DNA of 64,000 bases from Nannobrachium achirus (Eukaryota; Chordata; Actinopteri; Myctophiformes; Myctophidae). Location of the stretch: contig OY997655.1 of the NCBI GenBank assembly GCA_963921795.1, positions 8,801,166 to 8,865,165 on the forward strand, in the 5' to 3' direction. The notes under the pieces were generated by a model. The model was not told the DNA's origin, searched no databases, and saw nothing but the letters and a program-made list of their open reading frames with translations. Shown here piece by piece: positions 42,297-54,915 of this stretch (position 1 is its first letter; each line of letters starts with the position of its first letter). The position numbers were made by a program, and so were the translations under genes.

Positions 42297-42646
42297 CTGT
42301 TGATTCCTAACCTCGCCTCACCAGGCTTTCTGGGGGAAAGCCTGGTGTTCGTTCACAACAGGTCGTTTGGTTTCCACCTAACGCAGAAACCACTAGAAGA
42401 AGTGGTGTCGCTTTGATTTGGTTCCCTCCGTTTGTTTCCCCAATCCCTATTAAAATGCTTGAGTAGCCTAGTGTAGTCTTGCCAGTCGCTACGAGTTGGA
42501 CTAAAAGATGCATATACCAAACGAATCTTTCAAAAGCAAAACTACTCACCGGTCCACCCACCACTCCACATCGAGGAGTTTATTAGGAAGGCCCTAAAAG
42601 TATGTCCTTGAGCGCAGGGGAATTATTTTTGGTTAAAACTACATAG
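41216..42646. other. Non-coding; GTTGCCAG MITE copy 3
   Basis: 41518-41747 is GTTGCCAGATTCTGTGAG ... AGCAGACCTGGCAC, a full-length relative of the elements upstream of both TRIM copies. (CT)n at 42253-42292. AACCTCGCCTCACCAGGCTT (about 42310) repeats 42049-42070 and starts a small CCAGGCTTTC/GAAAGCCTGG hairpin. No gene. Confidence 0.55.
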
Positions 42647-43416
42647 ATGGGAAGTAACAAAGTACAAATACTTCGTTACTGTAACATTTTTCAGTACTTT
42701 GTACTTTACTGAGTATTTATTTTTCTGGGTACTTTTTACTTTTATCCGTTACATTTTAACACAAGTATCTGTACTTTTACTCTGCTACATTTTCAAAACA
42801 GGCTCGCTACTTTGGTTTTATGTTAATGTTGCGCCGGCCGCCGATGCGTGGCAGATCAAACGAAATGATTAGAGCGCTTGATTATCATGCATAGAAGCTG
42901 CGGTGACGCTCTGTCTGCTGGCTGCGTGAGAGTGTCACACTGTGTCAAGTAGGCAAGCACTGGTCTATTTACTTGTAACAGACTAACAAATAAAACTAAT
43001 CATGTAGCCTACATAATAGCCTAATACCTTGTGCTCTTATTTTGAAATCCACGGTTTTCAGAGGAAGGTGGTTTAATTCTACCATCATAACAATGCTTCA
43101 CCATTCATCTCGTCATGGCTTTCAAAATTGTCAACACACTTCACGTGGATTAGGCTATAACTTCTCTCTATGGATTATAAACTCAAGACTTTGGCCATGC
43201 TGCTCCTGCACACGCGTTGGAAATGCGTTCTTTTTGAACCTCCGAGGCTTAGGTGAGTCAGTCAGTGGCAATGTTTTTATCTTAAATGCTGGATAAAGTG
43301 TAGCCCTGAAAGGCTGAAACGGGCTAGATAATGCTTCTGTCAAGTTCTGTGTGGAAAAAGTGAAATCGTCTGCACAACTGTAGCTTCGGTCATCTTTGCC
43401 TCGCAAAAGCCTTTAG

Positions 43417-43473
<57 letters not shown>

Positions 43474-43520
43474 GCGCGCGCGCATGCCCTCATGCGCGTG
43501 CATGCATGTGTTTGTTTGAA

Positions 43521-43723
43521 TAGACGGGTTTCTTGTTTACAAACATTGAGACTAAATGCACAGCTGACTGTATCATGTAATCAATTCCGTCCAATCCCCA
43601 AACCTGTTGTTTTGGGGCGCGCTGGTTTCATTCAAGAGCGCCTCGTTTCATTGGCTTATTTTGGTACCGACGTCTGCGCACGCATCTATCTCTTCAGTGT
43701 TACGTGTACCAGAAACGCGTCTA
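43521..43723. mobile_element. TAGACGGGTTTCT MITE, copy 2
   Basis: 203 bp, TAGACGGGTTTCTTG ... AGAAACGCGTCTA. Reverse orientation relative to copies 1 and 3. Confidence 0.88.
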
Positions 43724-44029
43724 TTGATGCAAAATTGCATATTACAGTAACTTACAGTATCTTACAGTAACAGTCAGAAATCTGTCTCTCTGTGTGAGAT
43801 GCATTATAATTATATTTGAACAATGAAAACGACATTCTTATTAGGAAACCTTATCTGTATTTTAACATCAGTCATATGGTGTAGGCCTACTTGGTGGTCA
43901 ATTGGCACCTAAAGAAAATGGGTTACAAAATCGTGGGATATAAATATATATTTTTATAATAATAATGATTGTACTTCAGAGTCAAATATTATCTATAACT
44001 GGTACTCAGTCTAAAAAAATCACACCCGT

Positions 44030-44630
44030 GTGAACTGAGCGGTGGTTTACCCCCCTCATAGATCATGTGTACCGATTTTTGTGACATTTGAAGAAAATAT
44101 GTAGGAAAAGGAGCAAAAAGTGTGTTTTGGAGAAAATTCAAGATGGCGGAAAATCTATCCTGGCGCAAATGGGCGTGGCCTATATGGGGAGATGCGTCTT
44201 GACCCAAGGAATCCAGGGAAAAAAGATTTTTTTACGGTTCAAGAGTTACGGGGCAAAACGTAAAGTGGGCCGTTATAGCGCCACCATGAGGCCGAGTGAT
44301 GTAATTATTTTTCGATTCATTCTTAAAATCATTATGAATCTCCTCTCCGAGGTTTGAAACTGTAGCTCCTATGGTTTACGAGAGAAAAATACTTGAAAGT
44401 GATTTCTTGCATTGTCCCATTATAAGTCAATGGGGACAATTAAGCGTTGTTTTTTGCCGATTACGTCGGCATGCAAGGCGGATCGGAACGAAAGGTAATA
44501 GAACACCATTCCCGGCCGAGCCGCACATTTTGATGTATATATTGCGCAAGTGGCGTAAATGGTGCGGCACTAGTTACGCGCCGAAGTGAGGCTACATACA
44601 CACAGACAGACAGACAGACAGACAGACCCA
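44030..44630 (+). repeat. Dispersed repeat, copy 1 (inverted relative to 46960-47475)
   Basis: TGTGACATTTGAAGAAAATA, AAGATGGCGGAAAATCTATC and CGGCCGAGCCGCACATTTTG blocks are shared in opposite orientation with 46960-47475. Ends in ACACAGACAGACAGAC (44600-44625). Non-coding. Confidence 0.8.
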
Positions 44631-45120
44631 CACACACGGCCACGTATAGGAGCGTTGTGACCACCGCTCAAAAACACTGCTGCATTTAGATTTCACATCA
44701 TAGTAGGAAACCAATTCTGGGCCAGTTAGTGTGTTTGGTGGGGATCTTTTAATTTTAATATCCTTCAAATTCTAGAAATATACTGTAAAAATACTTTTAC
44801 TTTTACTTTAAAAGTACTTTTCAAAGCACATACTTTTTACTTGAGTAATTATTTGGAATGAGTACTTTTACTTTTACCAAAGTCGTACTTTTACTTTTAC
44901 TTAAGTACAGAATGTGAGTACTTTTCCCATCTCTGGATAGTTACAGCCAAATTGTAGTGTTTGAGTACTACAACATGACGTGTTGTGGTTTCCTCTCCCG
45001 ACTGGATACAGCCCTGAAAAGTGACGTGATCCCAGACAAGTTGATTCCAGTCTAAACATGCAAGGTATTTGACATATGATATGTGAGCCACCCCGCCCCG
45101 CCCCCGCCCCCACCCACGCA

Positions 45121-45159
<39 letters not shown>
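45121..45159. repeat. (CA)n microsatellite
   Basis: Pure CA run preceded by CCCCGCCCC-type C-rich DNA. Confidence 0.95.
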
Positions 45160-45161
<2 letters not shown>

Positions 45162-45410
45162 AGAGTCCGCCAAGGAGCCAATCACATTTGAGAAACGTTA
45201 CTGTCAGTGGAACCAACAGTCAGGAAGTACCAACAGTCAAGAAGTACAGGAAGTAATAACTTTGTGCTTGTCAACAGCATACAGTGTTGTGACTGCAGAG
45301 AGACATCGTTCACACATCCACCGTCTGAATCAAGGTAGGAATCAAACATTTCATACAACCATCACCCTGTAATAATATGTGGTGTTGTTTGTGTTGTTGT
45401 CTGCCCTGGG

Positions 45411-45580
<170 letters not shown>

Positions 45581-45668
45581 CAGGTACAAGGCAAAGCAGC
45601 TTGCAATTTATTGCTCAATCTCCTCCATTATAGGCAGTCGATCCATTTGGAGGAGAAGGTGCTATTTG

Positions 45669-46013
45669 TTAGGGCTGCACGGTTAATCGCGATGTGAAAT
45701 CTCACGATTAGCGAATCGCAAAGGCTGCGGTTTTGGCGATTTTCGGCGAAGCATTATTCCCAAGCATTATGCAGACGTTTTAATTTTAGAAATCCGTTCA
45801 TAATTGACTAAGCATGATCAAATCAAACTGTGGTGTCTTTCTTAAATACCCGCGCATCCGATTAGCGAATCGCAAAGGCTGCGGTTTTGGCGATTTTCGG
45901 CGAAGCATTATTCCCAAGCATTATGCAGACGTTTTAATTTTAGAAATCCGTTCATAATTGACTAAGCATGATCAAATCAAACTGTGGTGTCTTTCTTAAA
46001 TACCCGCGCATCG
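45669..46013. mobile_element. hAT-like fragment with 154-bp tandem duplication
   Basis: Starts TAGGGCTGCACGGTTAATCG, a terminus I recall as common among fish hAT MITEs. 45706-45859 is repeated at 45860-46013 (GATTAGCGAATCGCAAAGGC... to ACCCGCGCATC) with almost no change. Confidence 0.75.
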
Positions 46014-46081
46014 CCGCACCGAGGATTAGCATTACGTGTTGCTCCAATCTCCTCCTAGAGGAGCCAAGCCAAGGCATGACA

Positions 46082-46112
<31 letters not shown>

Positions 46113-46959
46113 ACAGCACGTAACAGTGTATTTCCCTTCCAACGGAGGAGTATAGGCCTACTCCATGGCTACAGGTAGTGAATGTTCTGGTAATCATTAT
46201 AAATATAACATCCTTAAATCCTTGTGCATAGATTAAATGCTCCCGTTTGTCGTAAGCTGAAAGTGAAAGTAATTCTGTGCAACTGCTGTGGCTCCCCCTC
46301 CCCCGTCCCCCGCACACATGTTGTGAAGTGAAACTTTGGTGTGTGTCTTAAGGTGCATTTTTTTGCCTTGATAAAACTTAAGCGAGGCAGCGAGATACGG
46401 TACTTTCTTCCTTGACAATAATGAGAGGCAGACAAAACCATTACTGACATTTTTCTGAATATATTTGCTAATAAGCAAAGTAAAAGGGAATCTTTTGGAA
46501 ATATAATTGAACTGAATCAAACCATTTGCCAATTTGCCCAGTTAGTGATAATCAATTCATTTTTAAATGTAAACACACAATAAATATTCAAGGAAGCTTA
46601 AATGATGTTCTTTGGTTAAATAATTTCCTTGACAATGAGAGGCATTATTACTGAGATTTTTCTGAATATAAAACCTTTTTATATTGCTAAAGCAAAATAA
46701 AAGGTAATCTTTTGGAAATATAACTGAACTGAATCAAACAATTTACATGATTGCCAATTAGCCTAGTTAATAATAATCAATTTATTTTTTAAATTACACA
46801 ATAAATATTCAACGGAAGCTTGACCTAAGGTAGTGAAATGATTTTCCTATGGTTAAAATAATTAAGTGTGCCTGCCATGCAATGGCAAAACACTTATTGT
46901 AATCCGCCATACTTAAGTCATTAAGTTCCTTGCAAATTTGGTGCGCTAATAACTGCCGC
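46014..46959. other. Non-coding, weakly repeated
   Basis: (TGTC)n at 46085-46112. 46440-46600 and 46660-46820 are a diverged direct duplication (AAAGGNAATCTTTTGGAAATATAA...CAATAAATATTCAA...GGAAGCTT). No gene. Confidence 0.55.
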
Positions 46960-47475
46960 ACAATTTACGCCACCGCCGCAATATATACATCAAAACGTGC
47001 GGCTCGGCCGGGAATGGTGTGCTATTACTTTTCTAAGAGAAAAGTTGTATCGTTTAATTGATATTAATTTATTAGTGAATTAATACCATTGACTTATAAT
47101 GGGAATCGCAAAAACTCACACAATATTTTTTTTCTCGCAAACCATAGGGGCTACAGTTTCAAAACTTGGAGAGGAGATTTATAAAGATATCAAGGATTAA
47201 ATAAAAAATAATTTCGTCAGTTGGCCTCATGGTGGCGCTATAACAATCCACTTTACCTTTCGGCCTGTAACTCTTGAACCGTGGGTCGGAAAATTAAAAT
47301 TCCTTTTTCCCTGGATTCCTTGGGTCATGACGCATCTCCTCATATAGGCCACGCCCATTTGCGTCAGGATAGATTTTCCGCCATTTTGAATTTTCTTCAA
47401 AACACACTTTTTTCTCCTTTTCCTACATATTTTCTCCAAATGTCACAAAAATCGATACACACGATCTATGGACTC
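46960..47475 (-). repeat. Dispersed repeat, copy 2
   Basis: Reverse complement of 44030-44600, including CCGCCATTTTGAATTTTCTT and the CGTGCGGCTCGGCCGGG end. Confidence 0.8.
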
Positions 47476-47705
47476 ATGCGATAAACATATTTAAACGATA
47501 TTTTGATAGTCCATACCGTTCTTCCGTAACAGGGTTCCAAAGTTAGCGGGAGGAGCCCGTTTTGTAAGAAGTAGCCATAAATCACAAACGAAACATCCAG
47601 TCCACACCAAATTTTAACCACAAGTGGGGGGCGCTATACTGAACATATACCCAAAAGCATTTCCACTTCGACCCATAGGGGGCACCACAAACGCGCAAAA
47701 CGTAA

Positions 47706-47811
47706 CCGCTAATGCTAATGCTAACAAATGCTAATGCTAACAAATGCTAATGCTAACACATGCTAATGCTAACAAATGCTAATGCTAACAAATATGCTAA
47801 TGTTAACACAT
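47706..47811. repeat. 16-bp minisatellite GCTAATGCTAACAAAT
   Basis: About six copies with minor changes (ACAC for ACAA, one ATATGC). Confidence 0.93.
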
Positions 47812-48964
47812 ACAAGGTTGCACACACTTAGCGAGCTGCAGGCACACTTAAAATTTCTTAGAAATTTTCTTTTCTAGTTTATTATATCATCCTTTTAACA
47901 ACAAAAAAACTATCACTTATCCTACCTTGAAATGAATAAATACAGGGGTTAAGGTTCTCCGTCCTGGGGATGGATTTCCGTCCTGAGGAGTCTCTAGGGG
48001 CCATTTATGAGATCGAGGCAGATTTGGCAAAAAAGAGAAAACAAAAAATGGGGGTGGGGGTTTGTAGCCATGGCCGTGATGTTAATAACATGACCGAAAT
48101 CGTCAAAATGCAGCATAATATTTGCTAGTCAAGTCAAGTCAGTTAATGTATTTTATAAATGTGGACTCAAATAAAGAAATTTAAATGTGTGTGTGTTGTT
48201 TAACTTGAAGAACCAGTATAGTCAGGACAGTTGCAAGTTGAATAATTATTGCATTGGTGTGTACTGGCCTTTAAGCTGTTGTGTACCCCCCTCCTCCCTC
48301 TGTGAGTGTGTGCGTGCGTGCGTGCACATATGTGCGTGCGTGTACATATGTGTGTGCGTGTACATATGTGTGTGCGTGTACATATGTGCGTGCGTGTACA
48401 TATGTGTCCGAATCCCCCTGGGAGCCAGTCATGTCGGCAAGTACAGCTTTAGACAGGGACTGAAAATACGTTTTTTTTTTCTTTCTAACTAAAACGTGAT
48501 AAAGCCACTAAAGCATTTCATAAATTTCAGGCTACATTTTACTTAAACGCCAGAGCTTAACTCTGCATGTAAATAAGACTTTTTTAAATTAATGTGAAGA
48601 GAAACCGAACATTTTGTGTTGGTCCTCCCAGCATTAGCCTAGCATGCTAACTAACGGTTAGCATCTGTGTAGCTTACCCACTCTTTGTTGCCAAAATACG
48701 AAATATCAGGGCTCCATTACTTAGCGATGCTACTTACAGTATTATTCTGTTTATTTCAGTGCCACGTATGTTCCTAACCAACAATTATTAACCACTTTAT
48801 GATTTTATAATGATTATTAGCATTCATTCTTCTTCGTGGTATTTTTCACGATCCCGAGGGTCGCTTCCGGTGATCCTCTTCTTCGCTGGTTGAAAAGTTG
48901 AGTGCCCGTCTGAGAACGGAAGCTTTTTCCCAATAATAAATAAATACGCAACAAAATACATGCT
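47812..48964. other. Non-coding, with an 18-bp minisatellite
   Basis: 48325-48407 holds five units near ACATATGTGTGTGCGTGT, followed by CCTGGGAGCCAGTCATG. The same association occurs in reverse at 52119-52220. The rest shows no gene. Confidence 0.6.
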
Positions 48965-49850
48965 AACTCGGTATCATAACTGTGTGTCTATTGTCATAAG
49001 CATCCACAGCACAGTTGCACATAATGTATAACATTCAATGCCATATATTATTTAAAGCATAGCTGTGTAATTTGAATAGCAAATGTGTTAGTTTCGACTT
49101 TCGAGGCAATTCACAGTTATTGGGACACAATAGAAGTCAAGTATTGATTTGAATAGGCCAATTTGTTGGTTTCGAAACAATTCACACACACACGTATCTG
49201 CAATACTTAGTAATTAGTTAAAGTTTATTTATTTGACAATAAATGTAGTGTCATTTAACATTGAAAGACAGACGGATAGAACACAGTACTATGCAGTAGA
49301 TATAGTCATTATTACTTATTGTTTTATGTTATATAATCATTATCTATATAGGATGCGAACAAAATTAAGTTTTACTCTTATGCACCTGTACCAAAGATGT
49401 TACAATAAAGTACAACCATGAACCTTCTTTGTGCTTGTCTTTGAAGACAGTCAAGACACATTAACCCAGTTACTGTGACTATTACTTATCCTAACCCAAC
49501 AAGATGATTTTTTAGAGTATTCTAAACTCACATAACCATCAGCTTGTGGTTCCTGTGGAAATAAGCCTCGGCTTTCAAGGATCTCCTTTTAGTTGACCTT
49601 GTACCAGTGATTTGTACTGTCATGAAACTGTACTCTTTTCTATTGCAAACTTCTAATAAATTCTTCAATCAATCAATCAAGCTACAAAATCGTTGTGTTG
49701 TCATTTTAAATGATGTACAGATTATAGAATAAATACACAACATATGCTAACTCTGTAGCATATATGTATGTCTTATTATCATACCACAGATGCAGATACT
49801 TTTAACATTCAATCCCAATAAAGCAATAATCGACTGTATACAACACACTA
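48965..49850. repeat. Ancestral-type copy of the 687-bp duplicated unit
   Basis: AACTCGGTATCATAACTGTG and most downstream blocks match 50220-50906, but the PIF-like foldback is absent (CAATTCACAC passes straight to ACGTATCTGCAATACTTAG). An L2-like tail (49560-49676) is inserted in the second half. Confidence 0.75.
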
Positions 49851-50422
49851 TGACATCCGAGTACATTATGTATGCCTGGCTAACGATAGCTTCAGGCTAC
49901 ATTGCTAACTCGGTAGCATCATGTTTATTGTCTCTGTGGAGTGGTCCAGGCGTACAGTTCTTCTGTGGCGGTCGTGCATCTTATCCAAATTCGACCCAGA
50001 TGTCCAGATTACACCAGTCAATATACATACTGTATCTATAAACTGACTATAGCGCCCATTATGTCTCACTGGCGAGTGTGTTGTGGTTGTGATCATCTGA
50101 TTTCAGTTTGACGTGTGCATTATTGACTACCTTGCCTAGCTTGCGATCTGCAGGGTTTCTCGTGGATCGATTGTTGGGATTGTTGCTGGCTGATATACCA
50201 GCAGATCAAGACTGTATACAACTCGGTATCATAACTGTGTGTCTATTGTCATAATAAGCATCTTATAACATTCAATGCCATATATTATTTAAAGCATAGC
50301 TGTGTAATTTGAATAGCAAATGTCTTCGTTTCGAGGCAATTCACAGTTATTGTGACACAATAGAAGTCAAGTTTTGATTTGAATAGGCCAATTTGTTGGT
50401 TTGGAAACAATTTACACACTTA

Positions 50423-50659
50423 AGGCCCATTCCCACTGGGCCAGATAACAGATATCTGGAGATATTTCTCCAGATATTTTTCCATTCAAAGTGGATGGTA
50501 GATACAGATAAAAAATATATATACCACAGATATTTGCCACAGATACTTTTATCTGTGGCAAAACATTTTTTTATCTGTATCTACCATCCACTTTGCATGG
50601 AGAAATATCTGGAGAAATATCTCCAGATATCTGTTATCTGGCCCAGTGGGAATGGGCCT
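50423..50659. mobile_element. PIF/Harbinger-like foldback MITE, copy 1
   Basis: AGGCCCATTCCCACTGGGCC and its complement begin ~95-bp arms around a ~50-bp loop. TTA flanks both ends (50420-50422, 50660-50662), the 3-bp duplication typical of PIF/Harbinger. The second, essentially identical copy is 51110-51347. Confidence 0.9.
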
Positions 50660-51109
50660 TTAGGCCTACTATATTATAATTTGTATCTGCAATACTTAGT
50701 AATTAGTTACTAAAGTTGTCAAATAAATGTAGTGTCATTTAACATTGAAAGACAGACGGATAGAACACAGTACTATGCAGTAGATATAGTTATTATTACT
50801 TATTTTTTTTATGTTATATAATCATTATCTATAGGATGCTTATTATCATACCAGATGCAGATACTTTTAACATTCAATCCCAATAAAGCAATAATCGACT
50901 GTATACAACTTGGTATCATAACTGTGTGTCTATTGTCATAATAAGCATCTTATAACATTCAATGCCATATATTATTTAAAGCATAGCTGTGTAATTTGAA
51001 TAGCAAATGTCTTAGTTTCGAGGCAATTCACAGTTATTGTGACACAATAGAAGTCAAGTTTTGATTTGAATAGGCCAATTTGTTGGTTTGGAAACAATTT
51101 ACACACTTA

Positions 51110-51347
51110 AGGCCCATTCCCACTGGGCCAGATAACAGATATCTGGAGATATTTCTCCAGATATTTTTCCATTCAAAGTGGATGGTAGATACAGATAAAA
51201 AATATATATACCACAGATATTTGCCACAGATACTTTTATCTGTGGCAAAACATTTTTTTTATCTGTATCTACCATCCACTTTGCATGGAGAAATATCTGG
51301 AGAAATATCTCCAGATATCTGTTATCTGGCCCAGTGGGAATGGGCCT
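51110..51347. mobile_element. PIF/Harbinger-like foldback MITE, copy 2
   Basis: Carried by the tandem duplication; one extra T in the loop-side T-run. TTA at 51107-51109 and 51348-51350. Confidence 0.9.
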
Positions 51348-51593
51348 TTAGGCCTACTATATTATAATTTGTATCTGCAATACTTAGTAATTAGTTACTA
51401 AAGTTGTCAAATAAATGTAGTGTCATTTAACATTGAAAGACAGACGGATAGAACACAGTACTATGCAGTAGATATAGTCATTATTACTTTTTTTTTTATG
51501 TTATATAATCATTATCTATAGGATGCTTATTATCATACCAGATGCAGATACTTTTAACATTCAATCCCAATAAAGCAATAATCGACTGTAAAT

Positions 51594-52118
51594 AAACGTA
51601 GTGGAGTAAATGTACAATATTTGGATCCAAGATGTAGTGGAGTAGAAGTAAAACACTCCATTATAACTTCCAAACTATGGCATCCTCTGTTAGCAGGAAA
51701 TCACTAAAACATAATTTCAACAATAAAGTCCTCATTTGTCTTATAAAGGAAATCAGTAATCAATTTAAGTAATACAATTGTTGTATTACTTAATGGCAAT
51801 GTAAACGTTTGTTAATAAAGCTTCTTTGATTTGTAACCATATTGCTCTCTACTCCCCATGTGGCGGAGTCAGGTTATTACAAGTCATTATTGAACCAGCG
51901 ATTTTCGCTCACTACTTCCCCATGTGGCAAAGTCGGGTCATTGCATGTTACATTTTCAACTAAAAAGATGAATTTCTCAAATCTAGTATTTCTGCATGGC
52001 ATAACTCTATAAGCCATATCTTCAAAACTGTTGGGTCAATCTTCACAACCAATATATCATTTTGTAGCTATGATTCCCAGCTTTCAAATGAAATGAAAAA
52101 ATGAAAATGGAAAAAATT
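51594..52118. other. Non-coding spacer
   Basis: Contains a diverged ~65-bp direct repeat (CTCCCCATGTGGCGGAGTC at about 51853 and TTCCCCATGTGGCAAAGTC at 51915). No gene. Confidence 0.45.
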
Positions 52119-52300
52119 GCAATGACTGGCTCTCAGGGGTGCTGGGACACATATGTGTGTGCGTGTACATATGTGTGTGCGTGTACATATGTGTGTGCGT
52201 GTACATATGTGTGTGCGTGTGACACATACAGTAATGCAGGGGTCAGCAACCTTTCTGAAATGAAGTGCCATGTTTTTATTTTCTATATTATAGTCAGTGT
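52119..52300. repeat. 18-bp minisatellite and hAT terminus
   Basis: ATGACTGGCTCTCAGG precedes four ACATATGTGTGTGCGTGT units (52149-52220). CAGGGGTCAGCAACCTTTCT at 52237 is a classic Charlie-type hAT end with a short following fragment. Confidence 0.7.
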
Positions 52301-52469
52301 GTCTTCTTCTTCTTTCGTGTATCATCGTCCTTGATGATTGGTTGACAACATTGTATTTCACAAGATTTCTTGTTACTTAGGGGAGGCCATGGGGCTGGCT
52401 GTTGTCTTCCACCCTTGCAGACATCGGCTTAGGCAGGGTTTGAACCACTCACCTTCAGTGTGTCATACC

Positions 52470-53095
52470 AGTAAGACTCCCTAATCGGGAGATAAGCGAC
52501 CGTTGGTCGCTTATCTCCACAAATATCACAACCTCCACCTCTCACGTCATACGGGTAGCCATAGTTACACCTGGAATGTTGAATCTCCATATATGGAGAT
52601 AGCCTACGCATCACACAAAGTCTGACCTCACCAGCCCATACTTGGGCATGGACGACTTATATCTCCATATACGGAGATGGCCATATATGGAGATACGATG
52701 ACATCACAGAGTCCACAGCTGATGATGTGGCGTGATGTCATACAATACACAAACAAGCCCTATATAAAGGGGCAATTCTCACCAGGGAAGAGAGCATTGC
52801 CTGGAATGTTGAATCTCCATATATGGAGATAACCTACGCATCACACAAAGTCTGACCTCACCAGCCCATACTTGGGCATGGACGACTTATATCTCCATAT
52901 ACGGAGATGGCCATATATGGAGATACGATGACATCACAGAGTCCACAGCTGATGATGTGGCGTGATGTCATACAATAAACAAACAAGCCCTATATACTGA
53001 TGCGGAGATATGAGCAGGGCAAAGGTGTGACGTGTGACCGACCGACGGACGGCCGGTGGAGGTTTTCATAGTAAACTGCTCCCTGACGGTCGCAA
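52470..53095 (-). mobile_element. GCGACC-hairpin element, copy e, with internal tandem unit
   Basis: ACCAGTAAGACTCCCTAATC opens it in reverse and CCCTGACGGTCGCAATC closes it near 53095. The interior has been replaced by a 230-bp tandem unit. Confidence 0.65.
52571..52996. repeat. 230-bp tandem unit rich in CCATATATGG palindromes
   Basis: CTGGAATGTTGAATCTCCAT starts at 52571 and again at 52801. Each unit holds ATCTCCATATATGGAGAT (18-bp perfect palindrome) and two related CTCCATATACGGAG/CCATATATGGAG motifs. The second copy is cut at about 52996. Confidence 0.9.
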
Positions 53096-53174
53096 TCAAC
53101 ATCACATTTAATGACACGCCATCAAACATTCGGATGTGACGGCTGTATGTGTTCCATGCCTCACAGCTGTAACT

Positions 53175-53324
<150 letters not shown>

Positions 53325-53380
53325 CCTGCTATATTGCCTGCAGGCAATTTTAGAGCACATTCTTGCTGTCTGTCCCACTA

Positions 53381-53896
53381 GCTCAGTGGTTCTCAAAGTG
53401 TGGTTTGGGGGTCCTCAGCTAAAGTAGTTAATATAGCAGTTTAACCACTTTGTCCATGTTGGCTGTTCAAAAATATCAGATCTACAAGCTTGCTTGTACA
53501 TCTGCTATTTTTTTAAATATTCAAAATGTTGTGAAAGATTTTTAATAGGGCTGGGAAGCGATTAAAATATTTAATCTAATTAATTACAGGCTCTGTGATT
53601 AATTAATCACAATTAATCGCATTTTAATCGCACATAACGCTCAGTGGTTCTCAAAGTGTGGTTTGGGGGTCCTCAGCTAAAGTAGTTAATATAGCAGTTT
53701 AACCACTTTGTCCATGTTGGCTGTTCAAAAATATCAGATCTACAAGCTTGCTTGTACATCTGCTATTTTTTTAAATATTCAAAATGTTGTGAAAGATTTT
53801 TAATAGGGCTGGGAAGCGATTAAAATATTTAATCTAATTAATTACAGGCTCTGTGATTAATTAATCACAATTAATCGCATTTTAATCGCACATAAA
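53381..53896. repeat. 258-bp tandem duplication with hairpins
   Basis: 53381-53638 and 53639-53896 are essentially identical. Each carries TTTAACCACTTTGTCC and a short AGATCTACA-family hairpin (53468-53513; 53726-53771). The duplication also copies the first ~90 bp of the MITE at 53804, leaving an orphan end in the first unit. Confidence 0.93.
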
Positions 53897-54243
53897 TATT
53901 TGACCTGAGAAGCATTTTTTTTTTCAAGTAAAACACATATTGTTGTACGAGTGAATCAACAAGTGAGTTTTTTAAATCTAAATTTCGCATCCACTGGGCC
54001 AAGCAAAGCGTTATCGTCAGAATGCGTAATTTTTTTTAATCGCGTTAATTTTCTGTAATGAATTAATCGCAATTAATCAGTTAAAGTCCCAGCCCTAATT
54101 TTTAATAATTCTGAACATCTTTTACGTAGGCTACATCTTCTCTTCTGGGGGTCCCTGGCAGAAAGTCTTTTCAGATTGGGGTCCACTGCCAAATCCATGT
54201 CAATTTGGGGGTCCTTGACATGAAGAAAGTTTGAGTATCACTG
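53642..54243. mobile_element. hAT-like element hosting a nested MITE
   Basis: Starts CAGTGGTTCTCAAAGTGTGG and ends GAAAGTTTGAGTATCACTG. No convincing 8-bp duplication. Confidence 0.55.
53804..54097. mobile_element. hAT MITE (TAGGGCTGGGA ends), perfect 8-bp TSD
   Basis: TAGGGCTGGGAAGCG ... GTCCCAGCCCTA, 294 bp, with ATTTTTAA at 53796-53803 and 54098-54105. The interior is rich in ATTAATCGCAATTAATC. Confidence 0.93.
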
Positions 54244-54305
54244 AGGTAGAGTACTGTGTTTTTATTGCATTGTTACCCCCTGACCCCTAGAAGAGGTCCC
54301 CTTTA

Positions 54306-54508
54306 TAGACGGGTTTCTGGCACACGTAACACTGAAGAGATAGATGCGTGCGCAGACGTCGGTACCAAAATAAGCCAATGAAACGAGGCGCTCTTGAATG
54401 AAACCAGCGCGCCCCAAAACAACAGGTTTGGGGATTGGACGGAATTGATTACATGATACAGTTAGCTGTGCATTTAGTCTCAATGTTTGTAAACAAGAAA
54501 CCCGTCTA
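54306..54508. mobile_element. TAGACGGGTTTCT MITE, copy 3, TA TSD
   Basis: TAGACGGGTTTCTGG ... AAGAAACCCGTCTA with TA at 54304-54305 and 54509-54510. Best-preserved copy; perfect 13-bp TIRs. Confidence 0.9.
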
Positions 54509-54858
54509 TATGTTATGTCGTTTTGCATAGTATTGTATATTTGTCTGTCAATAAATGTTTCTATGAACTGAGTACAAAGGACCCCAGTGGAAACAAGCCA
54601 TATAGGCTTTCTTGGGTTTAAATCCTCTTCGTATTGAACTGTACCTTTCTCAGGCTTTTTTTCACCAAAACTGTAAAGTATTCAATCAATTAATGGCCCT
54701 CAAAGTTTAAATAAAGGTTATGATGAGACTGTATGTTGTTTTCATTAATGTCATGTTCATTCAGGTGTTTCCAGTTGGATACAATGTTTTCCAAATGGAG
54801 GAAACGAATGACCAGCAGATCATCAGAAGGTGAAACATTATGAGATATGGGTACAATC

Positions 54859-54860
<2 letters not shown>

Positions 54861-54915
<55 letters not shown>

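Larger units (their letters stand above)
42647..44933. mobile_element. Large TIR element with GATGGGAA ends
   Basis: AGATGGGAAGTAACAAAGTAC at the left and AGTACTTTTCCCATCTC at the right are inverted. The interior near both ends is made of ACTTTTACT-type repeats. It hosts a (TG)n (43422-43468), the TAGACGGG MITE and the 44030-44600 repeat. No transposase seen. Confidence 0.5.
50220..51593. repeat. 687-bp tandem duplication
   Basis: 50220-50906 and 50907-51593 are nearly identical (a few changes such as ACTCGG/ACTTGG and T-run lengths), including the foldback element, so duplication followed its insertion. Confidence 0.92.
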
